DNA from: DASRDU01 sp035560235
Lineage (GTDB): Bacteria; Acidobacteriota; Blastocatellia; RBC074
DNA: 64,000 nucleotides
Direction of reading: 5' to 3'
NCBI GenBank assembly: GCA_035560235.1
Contig: DATMAG010000104.1
Coordinates: 25,560-89,559 of the forward strand
Shown: positions 47,548 to 55,566 of the stretch, piece by piece
Layout: every line of letters begins with the position of its first letter
Position numbering within the stretch: position 1 is the stretch's first letter
Translations under genes and position numbers: made by a program
Notes under the pieces: generated by a model
The model's input: only the letters and a program-made list of their open reading frames with translations
Database searches by the model: none
Told to the model about the DNA's origin: nothing

Positions 47548-47928
47548 ATGCTCGCTTTTCTGTTTACCGCCGGGGACGCCAACTCCGTACTCTATCCGCT
47601 CTTCTGGCTGAGCCTGCTGATCGTGGCTTTTGCCGTCGTGATGACCTTCATCCTGGGCGCAATCTGGCTCTTTGCCCGCTGGTACTGGGTCGTTCAGCCC
47701 GCTGGTGGTTATCACGTCCATCACCTCAGCTCCGAAGAAGCACGGGCCATCGAGCAGGCGACGCAGCGTGCCACCGATGAAGAGGAACGCGCCCGCTACG
47801 AGGCCGTCCTGCTTTCAGATCAGGGCTACTCCATCCCGGAGATCGCCCGCCTCACCGATCACGAAAAATCCGAAGTCGAAAGCTGGCTGAGAATCTTCGA
47901 GGAGGTCGGCCCGCAGGCCCTGCATTGA
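47548..47928 (+). CDS. Membrane-anchored helix-turn-helix protein
   Basis: 126 residues after an ideal ribosome site (AAAGGAGG). One or two membrane passes lie at 15-46 (VLYPLFWLSLLIVAFAVVM...). A short His-containing segment (GGYHVHHL, 54-60) and a charged helix (62-84) follow. The end is a helix-turn-helix (about 86-120: AVLLSDQGYSIPEIARLTDHEKSEVESWLRIF) like the N-terminal HTH of IS630-type transposases or MarR-distant folds. The C-terminus should face the cytosol and bind DNA. No known family combines these in this order as far as I recognise. It has a dedicated sigma54 promoter and a terminator, so it is a single-gene unit of the stress regulon. Confidence 0.8.
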   Translation: MLAFLFTAGDANSVLYPLFWLSLLIVAFAVVMTFILGAIWLFARWYWVVQPAGGYHVHHLSSEEARAIEQATQRATDEEERARYEAVLLSDQGYSIPEIARLTDHEKSEVESWLRIFEEVGPQALH

Positions 47929-47981
47929 CCCCTGATCCGAAGCCGGTGCACAAACCTCTCCGATAACCAGACTTCAGGGGA

Positions 47982-48004
47982 AGCGCGGTCGCTCTGACCG
48001 CGCT
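47982..48004 (+). terminator. Terminator after membrane HTH gene
   Basis: AGCGCGGTC-GCTCT-GACCGCGCT, a 9-bp perfect stem 53 bases after the stop, followed by a short GC stretch and then TTTATTTATTT. Confidence 0.65.
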
Positions 48005-48103
48005 CCCGGCAGGACTTTATTTATTTCGTCCGCTGCGCCTTCACGCTTCATTCTGCGCCGGGTATGCTGGCAGCGTCGAATCAGACAAGGCAGGAGTGAA
48101 GGC

Positions 48104-48829
48104 GTGTGTCCTGACCACAGACAACATCGCGGCGCGCATCCGGCAGATCATCATCTCTTTTCCACTGCTCAGCTTCCATTGCTGCGGCAGGCTGTGGCGG
48201 ATTTGTCATGGCTGCTCAGCCGAGGTTACACACCTGCGGCCTCGCTCAAGCTCACGGGTGATCGTTACGGGCTGACGCAGCGGCAGCGCCTGGCTGTGTC
48301 GCGGGCCGCCTGCTCCGATCAGCAGAAGGAAGCGCGCCGTCAGCGCTGCCTGTCGCCCGCTGAAATCAGCGGCGAAAGTCTCCTGATTGACGGCTTCAAT
48401 GCGATCATTACGGCTGAAGCGGCGCTCTCGGGCGGCGTGCTGATCCGCTGCCGTGACGACTGCCTGCGCGACCTGTCCGGCGTTCACGGTTCGTACCGGG
48501 CGGTCACGGAGACCGGGCGGGCCATTGCGCTGATCGGAGAAACGCTGATGCAGTCGGACCCGCGCGGCGTCACGTGGCTGCTCGATCAGCCGGTCTCAAA
48601 CAGTGGCCGCCTGGCGCAGCGGATCAGAGAACTGGCCGAGGCGCGCGCCTGGCCCTGGCTGGTTGAAGTGGTGATGAATCCCGACAGAGAAATTATCGCT
48701 GCCGGGCAGATCGCCGTGACTTCAGATTCGCTGATTCTGGACGGCCCGGTCAGATGGGTCAATTTCAATCGCACGCTGGTGATGAAACATCTGCCGCAGG
48801 CGTGGCTCATTGACCTGAGCGACGAATGA
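48104..48829 (+). CDS. DUF434/DUF5616-like protein
   Basis: 241 residues from a GTG at 48104 with AGGAG upstream. The N-terminal 60 residues (LRQAVADLSWLLSRGYTPAASLKLTGDRYGLTQRQRLAVSRAAC) resemble DUF434. The rest has LLIDGFNAIITAEAALSGG and RCRDDCLRDLSGVHGSYR, resembling DUF5616 with a possible nuclease/PIN-like acidic pattern (IDGFN, CRDD, DQPVSNSG). Function is unknown; RNA or nucleotide work is only a guess. It precedes the second ABC ATPase by 52 bases, in one likely transcript. Confidence 0.75.
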   Translation: MCPDHRQHRGAHPADHHLFSTAQLPLLRQAVADLSWLLSRGYTPAASLKLTGDRYGLTQRQRLAVSRAACSDQQKEARRQRCLSPAEISGESLLIDGFNAIITAEAALSGGVLIRCRDDCLRDLSGVHGSYRAVTETGRAIALIGETLMQSDPRGVTWLLDQPVSNSGRLAQRIRELAEARAWPWLVEVVMNPDREIIAAGQIAVTSDSLILDGPVRWVNFNRTLVMKHLPQAWLIDLSDE

Positions 48830-48881
48830 AAATCAATGTTCGCCCGGCTGCCAGTCCGGTGAATATTTTCGAGGTGGCTGA

Positions 48882-49727
48882 ATGGCTGACGCCAATCATT
48901 CGATTCATCCTCTGTCAGAACAGCCGGACGCACGCGTTCCGGCCATTGAATTCCGCGATGTCTCGCTCGCCTTTGACGAACGGGTGCTGCTCGATCAGAT
49001 CAGCTTCACGATTCCGCGCGGCGAGATGCGCATCATCGTCGGGCCTTCCAACTGCGGCAAATCAACCGTCATCAAGCTGGCCATCGGACTGCTCAGGCCT
49101 GACAGCGGGCAGATCTTTCTGGACGGGCAGGAGATCACGGCGCTCGCGGAAGAAGAACTGCTGGAGCTGAGACTGAAGACCGGCGTGGTGCTGCAGACGG
49201 ATGCGCTCTTTTCAATGAGCGTGGCTGAAAATGTGGCTTACCGTTTGTCGCAGCTCGGCATGGACGAGGCGGAAATTGAAACCGAAGTCCGGCGTGTGCT
49301 GCACATCGTCGGACTTGATGAAGCTTACGACCTGATGCCCGATGAACTGTCCGGCGGAATGAGCCGCCGCGCCGCGATTGCCCGTGCGCTGGCCGGTTCG
49401 CCTGAGATTATGTTTTACGATTCGCCCTGTTCGGGCCTCGATCCGATTGTCAGCCGCCGCCTGCTGCGCGAAATCATTCGTCAGCGCGACCTGGCCGGAG
49501 TCAGTTCGATTTATGTCACGCAGACGCTCGATGAAGTGCGTTATCTCTGCTCACACCTCTGTGAAGCCGGGCCTGGCGGTCAGCCGGCGCTGCGCCCCGA
49601 AAACAATCAGTTCTGTCTGATCAATACGCGGATCATGATGCTGACCGACGGTGAGATCATCTTCAATCGTGAGGATGAGCTGTTCTGGGAAACGAAGGAT
49701 GAAAAGATCCGGCAGTTCCTGCGATAG
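48882..49727 (+). CDS. Mla-type ABC ATPase with degenerate catalytic site
   Basis: 281 residues, same family as the ATPase at 45435 and sharing its added C-terminal strand segment (NQFCLINTRIMMLTDGEIIF). The signature LSGGM (156-160) is intact and Walker A is GPSNCGKST (54-62, Asn in place of the second Gly). Walker B is IMFYD followed by Ser181 instead of the catalytic Glu, and the switch His is Gln214 (YVTQT). So it should bind ATP but hydrolyse it poorly. Degenerate ABC subunits usually pair with a canonical one, here plausibly the 45435 product. No membrane permease lies nearby, so a non-transport role is possible. Confidence 0.85.
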   Translation: MADANHSIHPLSEQPDARVPAIEFRDVSLAFDERVLLDQISFTIPRGEMRIIVGPSNCGKSTVIKLAIGLLRPDSGQIFLDGQEITALAEEELLELRLKTGVVLQTDALFSMSVAENVAYRLSQLGMDEAEIETEVRRVLHIVGLDEAYDLMPDELSGGMSRRAAIARALAGSPEIMFYDSPCSGLDPIVSRRLLREIIRQRDLAGVSSIYVTQTLDEVRYLCSHLCEAGPGGQPALRPENNQFCLINTRIMMLTDGEIIFNREDELFWETKDEKIRQFLR

Positions 49728-50086
49728 AGCAGTCGCAGTGGAGAGTCCTTTACAAAAAACGCCAAAGAAAGCCCTCTGCCTCAGCAGAGGGGATGAATCC
49801 GGCATGGTGCGGAGTGGAAGAACTTCAGCGCTGCAACGCAGCGCCATCCTCTTTTCCGCTTCACAAACAGCTGGGTGATGCTCAAGCCCAATACGAGAGA
49901 TTCTGCTCCGGCAGTGGCAGAAACTACGGAGGCCATCTCTCCAGGCGTTGTGGCGGGGAGACTGCCACGTAAAAGCCGAATCGCAAAAGTAGAGAGAACT
50001 TCGAGAATCATCCTGGTTCTCAAAGGGCCAGGCAGGCCCGCGCTGGAGAATCCTCCAGCGGAATCCCCCCGCCTGTGGCGGCAGTG
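49728..50086. other. Hairpin-rich intergenic region
   Basis: Between convergent genes. Three perfect hairpins: CCCTCTGC/GCAGAGGG (49772-49791), GCGCTGC/GCAGCGC (49828-49844) and CGCTGGAG/CTCCAGCG (50041-50060). The open frames across it look like chance. It may be a decayed non-autonomous mobile element or a structured 3' region. Confidence 0.4.
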
Positions 50087-51106
50087 TCAATGACTGTCAC
50101 TGACCCTGATGACTGCCGCGCCGCGAATGGCATCGTGCCTGAGCGCATTGAGCGCCGCATTTGTCTCGCTGAGCGAAAACGTCTGTGTCTGAGTTCTGAT
50201 CGGGATTTCAGCGGCGGTCTTCAGAAAATCCTCGCCGTCCTGACGGGTATTGTTGGCGACGCTGCGCACCACGCGTTCGTGGTAGAGCAGTTGATAATCG
50301 AGCGGCGGGATCGGACTCATATGAATCCCGCCGAGCGCAAGCGTGCCGCCTTTTTTGAGCGCCCTGAGCGCCGCGATGACCAGTTCACCGGCAGGCGCGA
50401 AGATGATCGCGCTGTCGAGTTTCGCGGGCGGCAGATCCATTGCGCCTCCGGCCCACACCGCGCCGAGTTCGAGCGCGAGCTGCTGATGCCGCACGTCACG
50501 CGTGAGAGCGTAAACCTCAACGTCCCAGTGCCGCGCCACCTGAATGGCCACGTGCGCCGCCGCGCCGAATCCGTAAAGCCCAAGCCGCCGGCCCGGACTG
50601 CGGCCCGTGAGTCCTGACAGGCGCAGCGAACGAAAGCCGATGATTCCGGCGCACAGCAGCGGCGCGGCTTCGGTGTCGCTGAACGCAGCGGGCAGCGGAT
50701 AAACGAAGGCTGCAGGCGCAACGATGTATTCGGCATAGCCGCCATCAACCGTCCAGCCGGTGAAGGCGGCGTTTTCGCAGAGATTCTCCCTGCCATCGCG
50801 GCAGTACTCGCACACGCCGCAGGTTTCGTGCAGCCAGGGAATGCCGACGCGGTCGCCCGGCTGAAGGCGCGTGACCGCATCACCGACCGTTTCGATTCGC
50901 CCGACCACCTGATGCCCCGGAATGACGGGCATCTTTCGCGGTGGCAGTTCGCCTTCGATCACGTGCAGATCGGTGCGACACACGCCGCACACGCTCGTGC
51001 GCACCAGCACCTGATCGCGGCGCTGCAGCACAGGCTGCGGGACTTCGACAAACTCAAGCGGGTTCGTTTCAATCGGCGCCGTTGAATGGAGCAGACAGGC
51101 TTTCAT
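50087..51106 (-). CDS. Zinc-dependent alcohol dehydrogenase, AdhP-like
   Basis: 339 residues, medium-chain dehydrogenase. Catalytic zinc ligands Cys43 (GVCRTDLH) and His65 (PGHQVVG). Structural zinc cysteines 96, 99, 102 and 110. The Rossmann part has GLYGFGAAAHVAIQVA (GxGxxA-like). TWHETCGVCEYC-type sequence and GWTVDGGYAEY place it with the AdhP/ethanol-active group. It would reoxidise NADH by reducing aldehydes, or the reverse. It is 43 bases downstream of the hybrid kinase gene and probably co-transcribed with it. Confidence 0.92.
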   Translation of the reverse strand: MKACLLHSTAPIETNPLEFVEVPQPVLQRRDQVLVRTSVCGVCRTDLHVIEGELPPRKMPVIPGHQVVGRIETVGDAVTRLQPGDRVGIPWLHETCGVCEYCRDGRENLCENAAFTGWTVDGGYAEYIVAPAAFVYPLPAAFSDTEAAPLLCAGIIGFRSLRLSGLTGRSPGRRLGLYGFGAAAHVAIQVARHWDVEVYALTRDVRHQQLALELGAVWAGGAMDLPPAKLDSAIIFAPAGELVIAALRALKKGGTLALGGIHMSPIPPLDYQLLYHERVVRSVANNTRQDGEDFLKTAAEIPIRTQTQTFSLSETNAALNALRHDAIRGAAVIRVSDSH

Positions 51107-51149
51107 AACTGATGCGTCTTTCGAGGCAGCCCGCGAGTTGAAAGCTGAT

Positions 51150-53462
51150 CTATTTTTCTCTGATGACCTCGGCCAGCGCCTTCAGCAGTGTGTCGGCTGA
51201 ATAGGGCTTGCTCAGAAAAGCCTTCACTCCGGCCTGCGCGATCTCAGCGGATTTGCCGTTCTCGGTCAGGCCGCTGCTGGCGATGATTCTGACCTGCGAG
51301 TCGAGTTTGTGCAGCGCACGAATCAGCGCCGGGCCGTCCATATACGGCATCATCATATCGGTCAGGACGACTTTGATCCTGCTCTTGTTCTCCGCGTACA
51401 GCGCAATGGCTTCGGTGCCGTCGGCGGCGGTCAGCACACGGTAATTGAAGGCTTCGAGCGTTGACCTGGTGATTTCACGAATCGCCGGTTCGTCATCCAC
51501 GACCAGAATCGTTTCGCCCTGTCCGCCCGGCAGATCAGGATGCGCTGCTTCGGTCTGCAGCAGCTGTGCCGCTTCGAGCGCGGGCAGGTAGATTCTGAAC
51601 TGTGCGCCCCTGCCCGGTTCGCTGTAAACGTTGATGAAGCCGCCGTGCCCCTTGATGATGCCCAGCACGGTCGAGAGTCCGAGGCCGGTGCCTTTGCCGA
51701 CCTCCTTCGTCGTAAAGAAGGGATCGAAGATGCGATCCAGATGTTCGGTCGGAATGCCGGTGCCGGTGTCAGTCACGGTAATCATCACGAAGCGCCCCGC
51801 CTGAGCCTCAGGGATCATCTGTGCGCAGGTTTCATCAACCACCTTGTTTTCGGCCTCGATCGTCAGCTTCCCGCCATCGGGCATAGCGTCGCGGGCGTTG
51901 ATGCACAGGTTCATCAGCACCTGATGAAGCTGCGTCGTATCGCCGTTGACCATCCACAGATCCTCGCCGAGGCGAAAGCCGATCTCGATTGATTTCGGGA
52001 AGGTCTCCTTGAGAATCTTGACGACCTCTCTGATCAGATGTTTCGGCTGCATCGCCACGCGCTCGCCACCGATGCCTCTGGCAAACGAAAGCACCTGCCT
52101 GACCATCTCGCCGCCGCGCTCGGCATTGGCGCGCAGCAGTTCGAGTATGCGCTGACTCTGTTCATCGGTCGCCTTGAGCTGCAGCATCTGCACGGCCATC
52201 AGCATTGGCGACAAAACATTATTCAGGTCGTGCGCGATGCCGCCCGCGAGCGTTCCGATGCTCTCCATCCGCTGCGCCCGCAGGAACTGGGCTTCGAGTT
52301 TTTTCTTTTCGGTGATGTCGGTGTTGATGGCGAGGATGGATTTGGGATTGCCTGCCTCATCCCGGATCAGCGTCCAGTTGCATTCGGCCATCAGCTTCCG
52401 CCCGTCGCGGGCCACCTGCTGCAGTTCGCCCGACCAGGTGCCTCTTTCGATGACCACGCGATTGGCTTTCTCGAAATCGGTGAAGCCGCCTGGAAACTGC
52501 ATCTTTCGGACATCCTGTCCGACCGCCTCTTCCGCAGTCCAGCCGTACAGATGCTCTGCGCCCCGGTTCCAGAACAGCACCCGCCCGTTCAGGTCGCGGA
52601 CAATGATCGCATCCTTGGCCAGATTGAGCATCGCCGCCTGCTCCTGCAACTGCTCTTCGGCGCGCTTGCGTTTGGTGATGTCGCGCAGGATGACGGTGTA
52701 AAACTTCTGCCCGCCGGTCTCCATCTGTGAAATGGAGGCCTCAACCGGGAACTCTTCGCCATTTGCCCGCACGCCGTAAACCGCGCCGAGCGCGCCCATT
52801 GAACGGCGCGTCACTCTGGTTCTGCCGAAATTTTCAACGTGCTGACGATGGAGGTCACGAAAGCGCGATGGAATCAGAAGATCCAGCGGCTGTCCCATCA
52901 CTTCGTCGGCAGACCTGCCGAACATCCTTTCAGCCGCCGGATTGAAAAGCGTCACGCGCTGAGCGGAATCAACCGTGATGATCGCATCCATCGCCGAGCT
53001 GATGATGCCCGCCAGGCGATCCTGATTTTCACGGAGCGCCAGTTCCGCCTGACGGCGACGGGCAATGTCATAAAAGGAGACGAACAGCCCGGTCGGCGAC
53101 GGCACTGCCTTGATCCCAAACCAGGTGTTCGGAGCGGGAAAGAAGCTTTCAAAGACAACCGACTGCTGCGAAGTCATCGCGCGGCGACATTCGACTTCAA
53201 AGACGCCGCCGGTCACTTCCGGACAGACCTCCCAGACGGACTGCCCGATCAGGGACTCGTGCGCTTTGCCGCAGAGATGTTCCGCCTGAGGGCTGAGGTG
53301 AGTGATGCGCCACTCACGATCCAGAAAAATAAATCCATCCGTGACATTTTCCAGCAGCCTGATGAGGCGTGCGTCTTCCAGCAGCGCACGGTAATCGTCC
53401 GCGCCCGCGGCAGGCAGTTCGGGCAGCTCCATTGTGTCTCTTAGTATTCCAGTATCGCTCAT
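51150..53462 (-). CDS. Hybrid histidine kinase with three PAS domains
   Basis: About 770 residues from the ATG at 53462 (MSDTGILRD); the true start could be 30 bases further in. There is no membrane segment. Three PAS domains cover about 25-140, 150-275 and 275-395 (GFIFLDREWRITHLS; AIITVDSAQRVTLFNPAAERMFG; AIIVRDLNGRVLFWNRGAEHLYGW). HisKA follows with AGGIAHDLNNVLSPML, then HATPase (NARDAMPDGGK, FFTTKEVGKGTGLGLS). A C-terminal receiver ends the protein (VVDDEPAIRE, LTDMMMPYMDGP, SKPYS). A phosphorelay to another regulator is expected. Candidate partners are the two DDEPxIRW-type receivers of this island. Confidence 0.92.
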   Translation of the reverse strand: MSDTGILRDTMELPELPAAGADDYRALLEDARLIRLLENVTDGFIFLDREWRITHLSPQAEHLCGKAHESLIGQSVWEVCPEVTGGVFEVECRRAMTSQQSVVFESFFPAPNTWFGIKAVPSPTGLFVSFYDIARRRQAELALRENQDRLAGIISSAMDAIITVDSAQRVTLFNPAAERMFGRSADEVMGQPLDLLIPSRFRDLHRQHVENFGRTRVTRRSMGALGAVYGVRANGEEFPVEASISQMETGGQKFYTVILRDITKRKRAEEQLQEQAAMLNLAKDAIIVRDLNGRVLFWNRGAEHLYGWTAEEAVGQDVRKMQFPGGFTDFEKANRVVIERGTWSGELQQVARDGRKLMAECNWTLIRDEAGNPKSILAINTDITEKKKLEAQFLRAQRMESIGTLAGGIAHDLNNVLSPMLMAVQMLQLKATDEQSQRILELLRANAERGGEMVRQVLSFARGIGGERVAMQPKHLIREVVKILKETFPKSIEIGFRLGEDLWMVNGDTTQLHQVLMNLCINARDAMPDGGKLTIEAENKVVDETCAQMIPEAQAGRFVMITVTDTGTGIPTEHLDRIFDPFFTTKEVGKGTGLGLSTVLGIIKGHGGFINVYSEPGRGAQFRIYLPALEAAQLLQTEAAHPDLPGGQGETILVVDDEPAIREITRSTLEAFNYRVLTAADGTEAIALYAENKSRIKVVLTDMMMPYMDGPALIRALHKLDSQVRIIASSGLTENGKSAEIAQAGVKAFLSKPYSADTLLKALAEVIREK

Positions 53463-53522
53463 AGACGTCATCCACAGGCTGGCCGGGATTCTATCCTGGC
53501 CGGGCGCGAATGAATACAGCAC

Positions 53523-53558
53523 GAGAGCCTGATTACCCGTCAGGATAGTCAGGCTCTC
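53523..53558 (-). terminator. Hairpin after flavoprotein gene
   Basis: GAGAGCCTGA (53523-53532) pairs perfectly with TCAGGCTCTC (53549-53558). It lies 45 bases after the minus-strand flavoprotein stop. No clear U tract follows. Confidence 0.55.
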
Positions 53559-53603
53559 ACTCTTCTCGCGCTGACTGAGGATTTTCCGCCGCCGGCTGCC
53601 CGC

Positions 53604-54731
53604 TCACGAATGCCTGCGCTGCCAGTATTTCTGCCTGATCTGTTTGGCCCAGCCCCAGAACAGGCCCTGACTGACGTGCGCGTGTTTGCGCTCCCAGAGT
53701 TCCTTGTGCAGAAAGATCGAATCCTCGCCGCCCTCGTCAATCACCAGCATCAGTTCGTGATCGTACCTGACCGCAGGTTCGTAGCCGCTGACTTCAGCCG
53801 CCAGATTCGCCGCGGCGACTTCGCCCTGCAACACCGCCATATGTCCCATCTTCGGCCCGATCAGGTTGACGCAGTCACCGGCAGCATACATCCGGTCCGC
53901 GCCGGTAACCTTCATGTAGCTGTTGACGCGCACGTAATTTTCGTGATCGGTGATGCCCGTGTACATCGCTTCGCCGGGGCCGCGAAACGGCGGAATCAGC
54001 ATCAGCAGATCATAGCCCAGTCGGTCACCTGTGCCCGTCCTGATCTCATTCTCAGTCACCATTTCAACCGGAAAATCGCCCCTGAATTCAACTCCGTGAT
54101 CCTTAAGCGCCTCTTCCAGCGCGGGCATCACTTCAGGCCCGCCGAGCTGGCTGCTGAGCTTGTCCGGCCCGACGACAGTGATCTTTACCTGCTCACGCTC
54201 GCCGCGCTCCTTAAGCAGCCGGTCAAGCGCAAAGGCTGTCTCAAAGACCGGCACGGCCAGTCGCGCATCGCGGCAGTAACCGATCACCGCGTGGCCGCGA
54301 TGAAATCCTGCCAGCGCCTCTCTGAATTTCAGCGCCGCCTTCACCGTCAGCAGGTGATGGGCGTGTTCGTAAAAGCCCGGCACCTGCTCGGTCGCGAGCC
54401 TGCGACCCAGGGCGAAGACGCAGTAATCGTATGGCATCCGGCCTTCGAGTTTGCCGTGCGCGATGACAACGTGACCTTTGCCCGGATCGGGATAAGCCAC
54501 CTCAGCCTCAATAAAATCAATCCCCCGGTCGTGCATCGCCTGCGGCAGATCGAAGGTCACCGAGTCCAGTTCACACTGCCCGAAAGCCAGCCGCACCAGC
54601 GCCGGATAGAACACAAAATCACGCTGCTGCGAAACCAGCGTGATCTGATGCTCAGGCTTCAGTCTTTTCGCCAGATTTTCGGCAGCCACGACTCCGCCGA
54701 AACCTCCGCCGAGAACGAGAATGTTTGCCAT
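53604..54731 (-). CDS. SQR/NDH-2-like FAD-dependent oxidoreductase
   Basis: 375 residues, two-dinucleotide-binding flavoprotein: the FAD motif GGGFGG (8-13), VFALGRR, and the C-terminal FAD contact YAAGDCVNL. The overall pattern (FYPALVRLAFGQCE, LLMLIPPFRGP) is closest to sulfide:quinone reductase/FCSD-type enzymes. Cys153 (GYCRD) could be one active-site cysteine. The second SQR cysteine is not evident, so it may instead be a type II NADH dehydrogenase-like or other quinone reductase. The aromatic/basic C-terminus (WGWAKQIRQKYWQRRH) suits membrane attachment. It is 12 bases after the USP gene in one operon. Confidence 0.85.
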   Translation of the reverse strand: MANILVLGGGFGGVVAAENLAKRLKPEHQITLVSQQRDFVFYPALVRLAFGQCELDSVTFDLPQAMHDRGIDFIEAEVAYPDPGKGHVVIAHGKLEGRMPYDYCVFALGRRLATEQVPGFYEHAHHLLTVKAALKFREALAGFHRGHAVIGYCRDARLAVPVFETAFALDRLLKERGEREQVKITVVGPDKLSSQLGGPEVMPALEEALKDHGVEFRGDFPVEMVTENEIRTGTGDRLGYDLLMLIPPFRGPGEAMYTGITDHENYVRVNSYMKVTGADRMYAAGDCVNLIGPKMGHMAVLQGEVAAANLAAEVSGYEPAVRYDHELMLVIDEGGEDSIFLHKELWERKHAHVSQGLFWGWAKQIRQKYWQRRHS

Positions 54732-54743
54732 ACGCAGCTCTCT

Positions 54744-55202
54744 TTATCCGTGCTTTGTCGGAACGCGCACGATTTCAACCGAGCATTTGGCGTGCGAGGC
54801 CACTGCCTGCGAAACCGAGCCGAGCAGGAATCGCTTGAAACCGCGATAACCGTGCGAGCCAAGCACGATCAGATCGGCACCCCACCGTTCGGCCTCATCC
54901 AGAATCACTTCCTCAGCCTTGCCTTCGTGCATCTCGGAGAGAATTTCCACCGTCGTGCCCTGAGAGGTGCGCAGATGTTCGACCGCTTTGCTGAGGGCGA
55001 TGCCGGCTTTCTCCTTTTCGGACTTCTCCAGCTCTGAATAGTAGCTTTCAGGCAGCGCCCAGGTTTCAGTTGTCGGAATAAACGGCAGTTCCACCGCTGA
55101 CAGCACCTTGATGACAGTGCCTGCGGGCCAGGGCCGCCGCGCCACTTCGTGTACAGCCGCTTCGCTGTACGCTGAACCGTCTGTTGCCAGCAGAATCTTC
55201 AT
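54744..55202 (-). CDS. Universal stress protein, single domain
   Basis: 152 residues from the ATG at 55202 (GGGAGGAAG upstream); the frame extends 12 codons further without support. UspA fold: MKILLATDGSAYSEAAV at the start and the ATP-binding motif GSHGYRGFKRFLLGSVSQAV (G-x2-G-x9-GS) at the end. It should bind ATP. It leads the USP-flavoprotein operon and has a sigma54 promoter 54 bases upstream. Confidence 0.93.
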   Translation of the reverse strand: MKILLATDGSAYSEAAVHEVARRPWPAGTVIKVLSAVELPFIPTTETWALPESYYSELEKSEKEKAGIALSKAVEHLRTSQGTTVEILSEMHEGKAEEVILDEAERWGADLIVLGSHGYRGFKRFLLGSVSQAVASHAKCSVEIVRVPTKHG

Positions 55203-55255
55203 AATCTTCCTCCCTTCACATAAGCAGAGCAAAGTCACTCGGCTTTCTTTTAATG

Positions 55256-55271
55256 GGCAACTGTTATGCCG
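55256..55271 (-). promoter_or_regulatory. Sigma54 promoter of the USP-flavoprotein operon
   Basis: Minus strand CGGCAT-AACAG-TTGCC: GG/GC spacing exact, TTGC intact, two mismatches in the -24 box. The start near 55245 gives a 43-base leader. Confidence 0.65.
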
Positions 55272-55376
55272 TCAGAGACAAGCGTGATTTTACCAGGGAA
55301 ACCGAATCAGTGTGGAGCGCTGCGCCTGTGAACCGAAAGCCACAGCGTCATTTCACGCAGCGATGAGCAACTTTAC

Positions 55377-55413
55377 GCAGCATCCCTGCGCAAATCATTG
55401 CGAGGGATGTTGC
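55377..55413. other. Hairpin in the gap before the amidohydrolase
   Basis: GCAGCATCCCTGCGCAA (55377-55393) pairs with 55398-55413 apart from one mismatch and one bulge, with a tight loop. It lies in the 364-base gap between the divergent USP operon and amidohydrolase gene. No good promoter for the amidohydrolase was found; a GG-N10-GC match at 55403 has a poor -12. Confidence 0.45.
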
Positions 55414-55566
55414 GCGCCTTACCCCGTAACAAAACACCCGCGTGGCCGTTGCAGTGACCGGATGATTGCGTTATATGAGGGCGGAAATTCGGATCACGCA
55501 CACCAGCGGGAGAGAGGACACGGGCAGTGACTGTGAAGTTTCAGTCGCCAGCCCGGGAGTGAAGCC

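Noticed and set aside
48060..48080. GG-N10-GC match upstream of the DUF434-like gene
   Set aside because: The -12 reads CAGC; not convincing.
49875..50093. 72-codon plus-strand ORF
   Set aside because: No ribosome site, composition not protein-like, and it overlaps hairpins and the end of the dehydrogenase gene.
53610..55037. 475-codon plus-strand open frame opposite the flavoprotein and USP genes
   Set aside because: It is antisense to two clear families with ribosome sites; its composition reflects codon bias of the opposite strand.
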